Positions 1-12,519 of a DNA stretch of 64,000 bases are shown here, in pieces. This DNA is from Lucifuga dentata (Eukaryota; Chordata; Actinopteri; Ophidiiformes; Bythitidae), in NCBI GenBank assembly GCA_014773175.1, contig VXCM01000981.1:421464-485463 (forward strand), in the 5' to 3' direction. The position numbers were made by a program, and so were the translations under genes. Numbering within the stretch: the stretch's first letter is position 1; every line of letters starts with the position of its first letter. The notes below the pieces were generated by a model that saw only the letters and a program-made list of their open reading frames with translations, was not told the origin of the DNA and made no database searches.

Positions 1-2476
1 TGGGTCTGTTCAAATGAGTTACGTAGTGATATCATGATGACACAATGTTAGAGAAGCAAAAGAACTAATCTAACATAGCTTTCAGGGCAGCTCATATAGG
101 TTTGACTTATTGGATACATTTCTTTTCAAGTTCTGCAACTTTGACAATGTTTAACACACACTAACCACTATATCATAGTATGAGGTTAAAAAACAAAACA
201 AAACAGAAGAGCAGGAAGAAGGATACACTGTCCTTTGTGCTATAGATCATTTTGTGCTGTACAGCAATGCACAAGCCTTCCTATAAAATCTAAAAGAACT
301 GAATGCAATGTAAATCACTGTAAAGAGATCAGTTTGACACTGCAAATATTTTTCATTCATGGTAATTTAATTACCATTTTAATTAACTAAATGATTTGTT
401 ATTAAAAATGCTCCGCAGCTAAGTGTCTTAAATAACATTGGAGTGTCGCATATGGGAATGCGCTCGGCGGATGCAGAGATTGATGCTGTTTGCTGCAAGC
501 ACCACTGACTCAGTGACTGTTTGACTCAACCCATCTGTCGAAACGCTCGTAAAGTATCCGGCTTCATCAGTCGCACCGCTAATGATGTGCTTCTAATTAA
601 GAGCGCAGAAATGATCACAGCAGAGGAATCGGAGGAATGTGCAGAACTGAAAGTGAGAGAGAAATAGAAGACTCAGACTGTGTCAGTAGGAGTGTTGCAT
701 AAACACAGCAATATGAAAGCAGTAAATAAGAGAGATGAGTGAGTGAGAAGGGAGGAAAAGAGGAAGCGTGTAGTTTATTGCCTGGTTTAGAGAGTGCGGC
801 ATCTCGGCTTTGTCGCTAATGGCTGTAATTAGACACACACTGATTGGGTTAGGCCGCTAATTACACACACTCATGTTAGCGTGTAAACACAGGAACACAT
901 GTTTACACAGGCGTCGTGCCAAGTGCTCAGCACATCACTGCCTTCCTACATCGGGGAGCATAAATCTCAAACAGTTGTCTGAACACTTGTCATGTTTCAT
1001 GATTTGCTGAAGACCACATTACCAAACAAAAAAAAACAAAAACAAAAACCAGACTTTAAATTATGTGAAGAATCTGGAGATGTGGCGCATTGGATTCAGT
1101 ATATTTGGTTTTTGCTTGGAGCTTATTTTTTTTTCCAACTCTTAAGCAATGGAAACTCAAGTTCTCATCTTTCAAAAAGCATTCACAGTTTAAGAGATCA
1201 AAGGAAATTTCACCAGTTTTCCTTATTAATATTCTTTGTATCATTACTATGCTGTGAAATTAAAGGATATGGATGGGTCAGTTACAATTATGTTCCATTT
1301 ATGAATGTAATTTTCAGGAAATGGGTTTTCTTAAGAAATATAAATAAATAAAGTAGATGCTTACATCTGCCAGACTTAATTAATTAGTTGTTTTATAGGC
1401 AGTGATTGAGATTATTTCTTGTCTATTGTTAGGAAAGTACAGGCAGTTCATATAAATTATATGATGCCTATATTTATTCATCTATGTTAGGAGAAACACC
1501 TTTAATTAAATAATTTAAAAAGAAAAAAATATGTATAAATTAGATTAGAAAAATTAGTTATTTTCTTAATTAAAATTTTTAAAATAACTGATGAAATAAA
1601 TTTAAAAATATATATTTTTTGCTGTTTCACATTCATAAACAAATGGAAAAGTTACAACAAATGATTCGTAAAAAAAATGTTAAAAATCAGAACAGGAACT
1701 CATTGATTCATATTTCCCATTAAACATTGCAGCATATTGTTCCTGTTGTTCCACAACTGTTAACAAATTTTTTATTTTTTTTTATGTTGTGTAGCTCCAA
1801 TTCAAATGATCACTTTCCATAAAGAAATCTTTCAATTATTTTAATGTAAACAATATAATGCGCTACAAAAACACAAATTAGAGCTTGCTGGGATAATTTG
1901 TTGTTGTTGTCTCCTGGTTGAAAGCTCAGACAAAATCGTTTCACTAATGAATCTCGTAAACGTCTCAGATAAAAATGTCAGTTCACATATTAGCGTCTCC
2001 CTCAAGTGTTTTCTCTGATCTTAAATGTTTTAAGCTGTCGCTAATAGGGCCAAACTTTACGACAATGCCATTTATTAGCATTTTGATGAGCATGTGCATC
2101 TTCATCTTCGTCTTTGTCTTCGTTCCGTCCGCTGCTCCCAGCCTGCTCTTTACAAGAAAATTAGCATTGCGGAGGTACAGTGGCACTTTAATGGGCTCAG
2201 AAGTCTTCAGTAAAGTATTTAGAAGGTTTTTTCGAATGTTAACTGGACAGGTTCACTGGGGCATGAAAGAAAGAGCGTAAGGCAAGGACAACGAGCTCTT
2301 CAGCCCGTACAGAGCGCCATTATCCACCGTCGTTAATTTAATAGACATTCTTAAGTCAGGCCTGGGTCTGAAGATAGCAGACCCTAACATTTGTTTGTCA
2401 TTTCCCAAAACCTTTTAATAAACAGTTAAAATCTTAAATGGCCTTCTTGTACCCTTAATGTTGCCTGGCTGCGGTT

Positions 2477-2512
<36 letters not shown>

Positions 2513-3291
2513 TGGCGTGTTCATATATAATTTAATGATTTCTGCAACCCATTTGCTCACCCATCTCTGAGTTTTGCAATAAGCTATAATGAAGATGCAT
2601 GTGATGAAGATAATGATGTACACCAACTTGTTTATGTCCCGGATACTTTTAGGATATTAGATTTGATTATCGTTTTATGAAAAGATGAGAGTTTTAAAGT
2701 TTACCGTTGCAGGAGAAACTGTATATGTAATATTGGTTTTATATAAACATTTGACTTGCATTTAAGGTCATTTTTGCGATTTTGCCTTTCATTAAAATTG
2801 TTTTTTTATTTGCCATACAAAATAGAGTTTCCCAGACAGCATGACAAACCACAAATGAGCTCTCGAAAATGTCCCCACTTATTTGTTGTTTGTACATGGA
2901 TCACATGACAATCAAATGACAACTAATTTTTTTGAATAAAGTAAAAAACAACCCCCCCCAAAAAAATAAAGAAAAAAATGTTTTTTCCCTTTTTTGTTTT
3001 TTGTTTTTTTTGCTGGCTTGTTATTTTGTAGATTTTATTTTTTGCAATCGTTCAAAATTGGAAACTTTCTGGAATTAAATTTTGGTTTTTTTTTTTTTTT
3101 TCTGTTTTTAAAGCTTTACTTTTCCCACTTCTTCTCTCAAAACTATTATTTTGTTTTACAACAAAGAATTTTCTAGAAAGAAGTAGAAAATTGACCACTT
3201 GGCAGAAGTGTCAAGAAATAAAATGTATGCATCCGTGTGGGGGTGTGTGTGTGTGCATGCATGCGTGCACGTGCATTTGCTTGTGTTACAG
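1..3291. other. no gene recognised; AT-rich, one CNE-like block
   Basis: The first kilobase (especially 400-700 and 780-960) is low in repeats and has several TAATTA/CTAATTA sites, GCTAATGATG and CAGCAG-type words, as in conserved non-coding elements. From 1000 on it is AT-rich filler with T and A homopolymers (poly-T at about 2481-2510, C and A runs at about 2950). No coding exon is supported here. Confidence 0.5.
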
Positions 3292-3394
3292 CAGGGACAA
3301 AGAGACCTGTACGACCCTTAACCTCAGCAGAATCGAGAACATGCAGACCAGACTACAAAGCAACCTGGAGGCCATCGCCATGCCAAATCAACAA
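3292..3394 (+). CDS. putative exon of an unidentified coiled-coil protein (exon A)
   Basis: A 103-bp open block between acceptor TTACAG (ending 3291; an ACAGCAG tandem acceptor) and donor CAA|GTATGA after 3394. The reading starts with the last base of a split codon and ends in phase 0. It gives RDKETCTTLNLSRIEN, then MQTRLQSNLEAIAMPNQQ, with heptad-like spacing of I, M, L and L. Codon content and lack of repeats differ from the (GT)n and (CA)n DNA on both sides. I do not recognise the family. The phase matches the next exon-like block at 5828. Confidence 0.4.
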
Positions 3395-3399
3395 GTATG

Positions 3400-3401
<2 letters not shown>

Positions 3402-3434
<33 letters not shown>

Positions 3435-3443
3435 NCACACACA
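3402..3443. repeat. (CA)n microsatellite with n at 3435
   Basis: A pure CA run interrupted by a single n (contig join), starting 7 bp after the putative donor at 3395. Confidence 0.95.
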
Positions 3444-4092
3444 AACAGCCATCCTGACAGTCCTTTTACCCGACAGGTATAAACACACACCCACACATCG
3501 GCCCACCTGCTGTTGAGCTCACACAGAAGAGGAAGCTTTCATGCGTCCAACTTCAAACGCACACTCTTACACACAGACACACACAAACATCCATTTCCTC
3601 TTCCTGCAATAAAAGCTAAAGGCGGCAGTGGGTGGGAGGNAGGGGGGGCGTGGTGCGTTGATGGGGGGGACAAATCGTATCGGGAAAAAACTGTGACGTG
3701 TTCTTTCCACTGGTAAATGATTTCCCTTTCATGAAAGTGAGAGAGGGATGTATATCAATACCGTCGTGCTGATCTCTCCGTGACAGCTTAGGGAAATGGC
3801 CCGCTGTGATAAAACAGTGTGGAGGAAAAAAAACACAGAGGAATATTCTAAGGAAACGCTGACATTTTTTACTGTGTTGAACTTCACAAGAGTCAACAAA
3901 TCACCAAAGGAGAGACGAATCAAAAAAGTACTCCACAGCCCCCTCAGTTCTCCAAAACTCCAGGGCCTGGGGAACAGCTCAGCCCACTTTTGTTAGTTTG
4001 TGGAATCGCCCCACTGATTGACGCACTACGACTAAAGCTGGTACTTGTTGAAGTTTTAATGTAGCCTTGTTTCTGTGAGAGTAAATGACATC

Positions 4093-4241
4093 TGTGTGTG
4101 TGTGTGTGTGTGTGTGTGAGAAGGGGGGCGGGGGGCAACAAGAGACAGAAGGAGAGAGGTGTTGTTTAACAGGTCAGTTGTGTAATAGCACCTCTTAATC
4201 TCAAGTGTGATCATTACACCCATCGATCCAGCATGGACAGT

Positions 4242-4300
<59 letters not shown>
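4093..4300. repeat. facing (GT)n and (CA)n(GA)n microsatellites
   Basis: (GT)n at 4093-4118 and (CA)n at 4243-4284 followed by (GA)n at 4285-4300. The GT and CA runs are complementary, so they could pair within one strand. Confidence 0.95.
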
Positions 4301-4765
4301 AACACATTTATACAAGCAGAGTGGGAAAGGATAGGATATAGACAGTTCATTTACACAAGGCCATTCCCTTCACAGATATACACACGCACACGCACACACA
4401 CAAATGTTGGCAATATCACAAAAATTAAATGTGAATTTGGTGCATTTACACCAACTGGACACTCTTTACAAGTGAATCACATCACAATCAAATGCATGAA
4501 ATTTTTCTAGAGAAAGTGTAGAAGAATTTTCATAATCTTTTTTTTTTTTATTATTGTTTTCTTATTTTTCTGACTTTTTACCCTAAATTTTTTTTTATTT
4601 CTAGAGTACAAAATCGAGAACTTTCTGATCTAGAAAGGCCAAAAAATCCAAGACAAAATTTAAAATTTATCCTTATACTTCATCCAAATTGTGCATATTG
4701 ATAGTTTGGTCTTGGGACAAATATACCTTAGGATACACTTAGGATTGTAGCTGTTGCCAGTCATC

Positions 4766-4767
<2 letters not shown>

Positions 4768-4799
<32 letters not shown>
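4768..4799. repeat. (GT)n microsatellite
   Basis: A pure GT run of about 16 units within the stretch between exon-like blocks A and B. Confidence 0.95.
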
Positions 4800-4800
<1 letters not shown>

Positions 4801-5758
4801 CATGGTGTCAGGAAGGGTAAAATTAACAGAACCATCCGGAAATGTGTCTGTCTCATCTCCGTTAGTGCTTGTCACCCTGACACACGCACTCACATGCTCA
4901 TGGCCAGACATGTCAATATGATATCATTCTTTAACCACAGCCTTCACACAGACACACATGCACACTCATACACACACACACCAAAAACAGATGTGGATGT
5001 GTACAGCTGTCATAACCGACGTGTCTCTTTGTCTCTCCATCCTTTTCATTTCTCATTTTACTGCTGCTCATTGCTAAAAATACATAATTTTCAAATCTTC
5101 CATTCTCTTTTATCTGCCTTATTACAATTTTTTAGATCGGCACATTTTGCATATAATTACCACGCTTTACAACAAATGCAAATGCTTTCATTTTTGTAGT
5201 TAAAACCACTTTTTAACTCACACTCCACCCTGCTTATTCCCACTGTCAAAAAAATAAGCCACCCTCAATTTTGCTAGTATGTAATTGTGTTTCGGGGAGG
5301 CCAATCATGTTCTCACAATGTGCGATTTGTTTTGTGTCACGGACGATTTTGTGTCAAATCGAGCTCTAATGATCGCTCAAATTGGTTGTTTTCATGTAGA
5401 AATTTACACCGTCGCGTGGCTCCCGCTTGCACAAACTGTGAACACAATACACTCCGGAAACCCCTCACAGTCTTTCATTTGCATTTCTGTCTCAACAGGC
5501 ATGAAAGCAGCTGTGAAAGATGAATTAAGCTCATAATGGGATGCCAACTACTTCATCAGCACGATAGCTGTTGAGTTTTGATGGTTGATATTTATTGGCA
5601 ACTTCATATTAGTTTTGTAATTTGGTTGATTCGACAAAATAAGTGTGATGTTTCGACTCCTTGCTTGAAACTTTCCCCTCAAAAATTCCGTTCCTCCGCC
5701 CACCTCCCTAGCTCTGTTTTCATGGTAACGCATGAAAACTTCTCTCCAAAACATACTT

Positions 5759-5759
5759 A

Positions 5760-5820
<61 letters not shown>

Positions 5821-5821
5821 N
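5759..5821. repeat. (CT)n microsatellite ending in n5821
   Basis: About 30 CT units with one TTT interruption, directly followed by n and CCCCAG. It doubles as a very long polypyrimidine tract in front of the putative acceptor for exon B. Confidence 0.95.
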
Positions 5822-5827
5822 CCCCAG

Positions 5828-5883
5828 TTGAACACCATCAGTGGAGAGAATGAGCAGTTGCGTAGGCAGCTGGAGGAGCAGAG
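5828..5883 (+). CDS. putative exon of the same coiled-coil protein (exon B)
   Basis: Immediately after a long (CT)n tract, an n and CCCCAG, the sequence opens in phase 0 and reads LNTISGENEQLRRQLEEQ, a typical charged coiled coil that continues smoothly from exon A. Two ends are possible. A donor AGAG|GTCTGT after 5883 (56 bp, phase 2) fits a downstream block starting at 6607. A stronger AG|GTGAGT after 6110 (283 bp, phase 1) would add a P/S/L-rich stretch ending QAELHGTGLERAG. I list the short form because its phase has a visible partner. The function is unknown. Confidence 0.4.
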
Positions 5884-6606
5884 GTCTGTGCATAAACAAG
5901 TGGAGCCACTGTTACCACCTCCTCCCACCTCCCACCGCTGCTCCACTGTCTATCTCCCCCTTTCTCTCAGCACCTGCCCACTGCCGCCCTCCACCTCCCG
6001 TCCCTCATCCCTCCGCCCCCTTCATCCCCTGAGCCTAGACCTGGTGACGGCGGACAATGGCAGGATGCTTAACCAAGCCGAGCTGCATGGAACTGGGCTA
6101 GAAAGAGCAGGTGAGTCCCAGGTTTTGGGTGAGGAGCACCGGAGGAGACGGACCACAAAGAGCTCTGTCTCCGCCTCACAGGAGGATGCTTGGTCTGGGA
6201 GGACAAGGAGGGATCTGATCCAATGAAGCCCCCAAAAGACTTTGACCTGTCGTGACTTTTTGACCTCCAGCTCCTCACTAGGGAGCTCAGCCGGTATAAG
6301 GTTAATGTACTGCAGGTCAAAGTCAAATCCCACAGTGCTTTTTGCTTTCGGGGGGGCAAAGACAGTGGAATTTCCTTAAATCAAGAAAAACTGCAAAAAA
6401 TCTCAAGCACTAAGCCTCAGTGCATTTAATTCTGAGAACATTTCTCCTTTTAACACAGTCAAAATCTGATACTCAATATCATCATTCAAATAGCAAAAAT
6501 CTTTTTTTGTATGTAGCACTAACAATATTTTTGCATCTGGTTAAACGAAAATTATGGCAGCTCAGATTAAACGGTCTTAACTTAAGTAGACAAATGACCT
6601 AAACAG

Positions 6607-6828
6607 AGGACGTGACTGCCTGAATTCTTTAACGCTGATGAATGTGTCACTGTGGATGAGCGAGACGCGGCGCAGCATCAGTATCCAGACAGACCTCAGA
6701 CGAATGGCTGTAACACTCTCTGATTCTCCTGAATCTGCACACCATGTGTCCCACACCCACTGTGGTGAATGTGGCCATGTGCCACGTGTGTGTGTGTATG
6801 TCTCCTCCTCTCTAATAATCATCTCTTG
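6607..6828 (+). CDS. putative exon (exon C) or terminal exon of the same gene
   Basis: An open frame follows AAACAG at 6601-6606 and runs to a strong donor CTTG|GTGAGT after 6828. If it is a last exon it ends at the TGA at 6830-6832 in the same frame. With the 5883 donor the phase is right and the joined reading is ...LEEQR then GRDCLNSLTLMNVSLWMSE and TRRSISIQTDLRRM. The SISIQTD motif is of a type seen in cytoskeletal scaffold proteins, but I cannot name the gene. The acceptor has a weak pyrimidine tract and the last 30 codons look low-complexity, so confidence is low. Confidence 0.25.
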
Positions 6829-7926
6829 GTGAGTGTGTGCTTGTGTCTGATTGAGAGCATTAGATGTTTAATATAATTTCTTTTAGATTTTTTCATACTT
6901 ACACTTTATACTGTTATACTAAAAAAAATATGTATTTATGAAGTTCAGCCCGAAAAATAAAAACAGATACATTTTTAAGAGATATTTTCATTTCATCAGT
7001 GAGCTTCAAAAGAAATGTTTTTTTTGCCACTTATTAACATTATATAATTAAAAATTCTTTCCACTTTACAATTTGCTGACACTTCAGCTATAGATGTAGA
7101 AATCAGTATGGGAACAACATTGTAACAAAAGCATCATGTTCTTATTTTCACGTTGGGGTCTATTTTAAAACCTTAGCAATGAATGTGTAGAAAACATGTT
7201 GATCCACTTCTTCTCACCTTGGCTGCTGTGGACACTGTGGGTACATTCTAAAGCTCTTTCATTGTTCCTTGCTCCTCAATGCTCAGTTGACCCAGAAATT
7301 GATCTGGCCCACCATCTTTAAGGATGTTCCAATTCTCTTATTTCTGAGGATTGAAAATTGAGGAGGTTTCCTGGAGGAAACTCAAGGTGATCTACGTGAA
7401 GGTCTTAGCTACACACACCTTTCATAACCTGTTCCTGAGAAATTTGATTAAACATGACCAAACAAGTAAAACTTGTTTAAAAAAAACTGTAAATTTATTG
7501 CGACGGTGGCTAAAAACTAGCCACATATTTCATGGATGTGTCTAATCAGATGTGATCTTGTTACAGAAATAAAAACTAAACCAAACAAAGCTTTCAGGAC
7601 CATTCAGGAATGCATTCCTATAGGTGCTAACCTCATGTTTTGCAACTTTACACTGTAAAAAAAAATGAGTAAAATGACATGCTCTGTATAAATAATCTTA
7701 AAAAATGTGGTTAGGAAGTGAGCATAATGTCTGTGTGTTTCGTCTGTGAATCTATAGACGATCTATGCATCCATTTTTTATCTGTATAGTGGCAATAGTG
7801 TGTGCTCATTTACACAAGCAAAGACAAGACAAGGCAAGAAAACAAGAAAGTATTGGAACTTAACCAGAAAAAAACCACTATTATACTGTGATAATGAGAG
7901 TTCTGGGAAAATCGGACCAGAATTAG

Positions 7927-7927
<1 letters not shown>

Positions 7928-7958
<31 letters not shown>

Positions 7959-7959
7959 N
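7928..7959. repeat. (CT)n microsatellite ending in n7959
   Basis: A CT run with a single n at its 3' edge, followed by pyrimidine-rich DNA. Confidence 0.95.
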
Positions 7960-9256
7960 TCTCTCCCTACCCTCCACCCCACCCCCATCCCACCACCTGT
8001 CTTGCCCATTCTGTATATACAAAGCTGTTATAGCTGGTCGTGCTGTTGTACATTTTAATGACTTCGAGCAGAATTGCATGTCCTTGTTAGCTCGGTTTTC
8101 CTCATTTGCCATGTCACACTCAAAAATACCCGTCCTTATGTGCAAACACACATGCTTCTTCCCACTCACAAATCCACATACATTTATACTCTTTCACAAA
8201 TATGCACACGCGCACAAAACAGCGCAGTCATTAAAAATGAAACCACAGGCTTTTTAAAAACTCCCAGGACTGAAGGAAAAGTCAGCGGCGCAGCGGTGAA
8301 AAGAGTCCCCCTGGAAACAATGAGGAGAATGATCATTTGTTGTTCTTGAAAACCCGGTGAGGTTTCACAGAGGTTAAGCTTCCCTTTGATGTGTTTTTAA
8401 CTCGTTTCAGCTCTGTGGAGGGATTAGTGAGCCTCTCACACACACAAACACAAGTACACACTAACACACATACGCACATACAGCCTCTTAATTTCCACAC
8501 CATGAGCTGTTCTCTCACAGAGATAGAAAGCACAGAACAGGCTCCTTCCTAACCTAATTTCATCAAATGAACGTGTGTGGTACTTCACTGCTTTGTGTGG
8601 GTGTCTGTTTGTGTGGTCCTTTGGAAATCTGCGGTAAACCAGCAAAATATTGCAAGTCAGTATTTTCTTCTCATCCCAAATTAGTGTTGGGCTGTTTGCG
8701 AACAGTGTGGGCCCTCAACCACGAGAGAGATGGAGAAAGAGAGACAGAGTAGCTGTTGATCATCACAGTACTCATTACAGCATTTACCAGGAATTATTTG
8801 ATCCATTTTCTAAGATACAAATGATCTGAGTGTGTGGGTGAGTGTGCGCGCATGCGTGTGTGTGTGTGTGCTTGCATGAACTCTAGCCTTGGCTCCTTTG
8901 TAGGTCTCCGTGTGGTTGCCCATGCTAATAATCACAGAAGAGCTGTGTTCATAGTTCATAACATAAGCAGCTCTGTAGCAAATAGTATTTGCAAATGATT
9001 CTTGGTGTTTGTTTTAACACACTTGGTGAACCAGATGGGTGGGGCAAACCACACCATGGTAATTCAGATAGATTCATAAAAGTCCCAGTATATTTTAAGG
9101 GCAAAGAGGTGTCTTGCAAGGCACAAAATGTTCATAACTGGTCCAAATATCACATGACTGGTCACATCATGGATGAGGAGCTGGAGCTTAATTTTTGTTT
9201 TGGTTGATTCACTACTTCCTCTGCGGTTGGAGCAACATGCCTAAACTCTGTATTTG

Positions 9257-9294
9257 TTTTTTTTTTTTTTTTTTTTNTTTTTTTTTTTTTTTTT
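9257..9294. repeat. poly-T with n9277
   Basis: Homopolymer T on both sides of one n. The true length is uncertain. Confidence 0.9.
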
Positions 9295-9804
9295 GTTTGT
9301 TTTTTTTTTTAAATTTTGAAGATGTTCTATGTTCTATGAACATAAAATACATGACTTCCTGTGCAACTGAGACATTTTCCTGGGCAACATGGACTACAAA
9401 ATTTTTCACTGCACATAGGTTCAGTCACTACTGGTTAAGTTGAACACATTTTAGGAACCAGATGCATACTTTGGATCCCTCAAAAATATTATTGTATTTA
9501 TTTCAAGGATTTTTTAATAAATGAAATAGTCATTTATAACATTTCCAGTAAATTGGAATTAATGATGACCTAGATACAGTAACTAATGCCTAGATCAGCC
9601 CTTTAGTCATGTGAAAAATGGTTTAGCCCAGTCCAAGCCAGCATTGTGCCAGTGTTAAAATGGCTTTTAGTGGGAGAGGCTGATCTGTGAATCACAGACT
9701 AGTATGAGAAAGTGAGAAATAACTACAGTAAAACTGACAGGAGAGCTGGCAACGTGCCTCTTGTAAAATCTAGATTTGTTTTTCAATAATGGCAAGAGGA
9801 ATGT

Positions 9805-9806
9805 GA

Positions 9807-9850
<44 letters not shown>

Positions 9851-9861
9851 AAAAGAAAGAA
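9805..9861. repeat. (GAAA)n microsatellite
   Basis: Tandem GAAA units with one AAAAGAAA interruption near the right end. Confidence 0.95.
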
Positions 9862-11699
9862 GGGGAAAAACTTTTACAATTTCTTCACCCAAAAAAAGAT
9901 TTATCTTATGTGGTTACTTTTCAGACTGCAGATCTATAGCAAATAGCATTTTGTCTGTGCATTTAAATTTACAAAGAAAAAGATGTCCCAGCAGAATCCC
10001 TCAATCCCCATCATTCATCCACACACTGAGTTTAGTACGTTTTCATATTTAATTAAAGATATTACAGTGTGAATCAACACTCAATCACATTTTTCATTTG
10101 CAAATGTGTTTATATGGTTTCTGTAGCCTCCAGTGAATAACATTAATTCTGCACTTAATTTAAACATTTTATGGAATAATTTCTGCACTGCTTAAAGGAT
10201 GGGAAATGGAGTTTGGGCTACTCATCAAGGACTGCAGCTTTCAATCATGTTGCACTTTTCCTCATGTCACTCAGCCATTCATATATTTCCCCTTCAGCAG
10301 CATTAAATGTTATGAGATCAGAATGCTCCCAAATTAAATTACATATGTTAAGATAATGTCATTACAGTATATCCTTTTTCAGTCCAAACATGCAGCATCT
10401 ATTTAGCTATAGCACCAATGAGACAGATGAGTAGAGAACAAAATGGTCACAAAGTAAAAGGTGGATATGATATCACAGAGCCCAGAATTACAATAAAAAC
10501 CAAACTAAGTGTAAAGGTGTAATGTCCTTTAATTAATTCTTACATCCTTAGTTTATGATAAAGTATAATGTCTGCATTTGTAGCACATGTGGAAATTGAA
10601 GCCTTTGCGATGTTATGCTTACATATAATATTTTCATTAGACAATGGAAGATGACAAGCAGAAACCTCAACATTCAGCTGAAAATTCAAATATCCCAGCA
10701 GAAAAACCAAAGCAGCCATAATCAGTTACACTTATTTGACTCTTGTGTCTAATTTGGAATTTTCTAGACAATGAAAAGAAAAGCTTTTTTTTCTCTCTCT
10801 TTGGTAAAAGAACAATTGTTATACTGCAGATATTAGTCAGTCTTGAGAATTACTGTGGAGTACTTGTGGTTTTCTTGTGAAACAGGCTGTTATGGTCTGA
10901 TAAAGGTGAGTGGGTACACTGGGTCCTGGAGTCTAAGAGTTCAGCTCTGATTGGCTGCAAAATAAGAACACAATGCCTCTGTTAGGCTGACTGGCTGTTT
11001 GTTCAGCTGGCTGACTTATCTGTCTACTTTGCTGGCAGCTTAATGATTTTGTCTGTATCTAGTTATGCTTTTTACTGACTTTTTATATATAAGTGGCAAT
11101 GTCCCTTTTAGCCAAGTCTGTGTTTGTCACACAACAGAGTACAGATAGAGTGTATCATTTTCCTTTCTAACCGCCTGTCTGCCTGTGTTTGGGCCAGCTT
11201 TGTAGATCAGACACATATGAAACATGAAGCAACATGGAGAAATGTAAAGACAGGAAAGGTATGGAGAAGCTGTTGAGCTCAGTGGAGGTGGGGGAAGCAG
11301 GAGGGGGATTTCATGAAAGGAGAGAGGGAGGGAGAGCAAAAATGAAGAACAAATGCTGGAAAAAAGGAGTTCAGCGACAAAAAGGAAACTACAATACCCA
11401 GAAGCACTTCAGTAAGTGATGGACATTGCTAGTGTCAAATGATCTAGTTGGAAGTTAATGGATAAGTATACGTTAAGTTAATGTATACTAAGGAACTACT
11501 TTACCCAGAATAAGAATGATGCACTTCCTTTAGTAAGTTCCTTTGCTAGAATTCCCACTGTATCTGAAGCTAATGCAAATTGGATCAAGTGATGTCTGTC
11601 GTGCAATAGCTGTCTCATTTCCGTGTGCATCAAATCTTCACCACCATACACAATGGCAACAGAAGTAATGAAGGGAACAAGCAGATTGTTGTCTTTTTT

Positions 11700-11802
11700 T
11701 TTTCTTGAGTGGATGACTCAAAGTTTCTCTGGATCTCCTCATCCACATATACAGAAGGGCTTGCACCTCCTCATCAGTCCACAGTTTTGTGTAGCCCTCC
11801 AT
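11700..11802 (-). pseudogene. relic of a Myb/SANT-like DNA-binding domain (Harbinger-associated type)
   Basis: The minus strand reads MEGYTKLWTDEEVQALLYMW from 11802, then, after a one-base frame change, DEEIQRNFESSTQ. In intact fish proteins of this class the pattern W-T-D-E-E-V-x-A-L-L-x-x-W-x-D-E-x-I-Q is continuous. This is therefore a frameshifted fragment of a Myb/SANT-like domain (Harbinger transposon partner or a domesticated relative). It is followed by an A-rich stretch and loses similarity. No other part of the gene is visible nearby. Confidence 0.5.
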
Positions 11803-12519
11803 CTTTTTCAAAAGTCTCGAAATGGTGGTTGTCCATCTGATTGGGATTGAAGGAAGCTTGAAATTGACCAATCAGCAATATTCGGTCATGTAAACACCTG
11901 AATTATGGGAGTATGTACCCTGGAGTTGGAGCTAAAATGGGTCAATGCAAAATGAAGCAAAGCTCTTGAGTTCCTGAGAAAGTTCCTGCGGTCCAAAAAG
12001 TACTTACAATCTCTGTAGAGAGGTGTTACTGCAGGGTCTGTAAAGCAACATTAGATCAGGTAGCAATTCACTATCTTGCTCAAAGACACTTGGGCAGGTC
12101 AATAATTTCCGATAAAGGACCTGTTGTCCAGTTTCTCCTCTTGCTTAGAGCTCAGGAGCAACTGACAGACACAATCAACGATGTTTGTATGTTATGGCCA
12201 GGAATTTTTACAACAAAAGGTTCTTCCACATTTCAGCGTTGCTAGAAATAGTTCCAAAAGGGTATACCTGTATACGTTAAGCTCACTGTAAAACTACTGA
12301 CAACTTTTATATATATACTGTATGTATTACTTAAAGGTCAGTCTTCTTACTTTAGATATTTTTAATCGCCTACCGTCATCAACATAGTGTAGCAAACACT
12401 CTACTGGGGGACACATGATTGATTTTTGTTTCTATCTTCTCATCTTTTAATGGGTAAGTTGACCAACAGGGCAATCTATCAAAAACCTGCTTGTTCCCTC
12501 AAGGAGTTGAGGACGAGGA

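Larger units (their letters stand above)
6833..11690. other. no gene recognised
   Basis: AT-rich unique DNA with CA/GT-rich patches (8150-8480, 8830-8870), a (CT)n, a poly-T and a (GAAA)n run. Two ACTAC...ACCCAGAA modules at about 11391 and 11493 resemble the ZNF143-type promoter word but sit next to the Myb/SANT relic, so they may belong to an old transposon. Confidence 0.5.

Noticed and set aside
992..1351. 119-codon plus-strand frame near the left edge
   Set aside because: AT-rich, low-complexity start, no domain and no splice or promoter support.
5548..5946. Minus-strand 132-codon frame with a long R-E repeat
   Set aside because: It is a translated (CT)n microsatellite read on the other strand and runs across an n.
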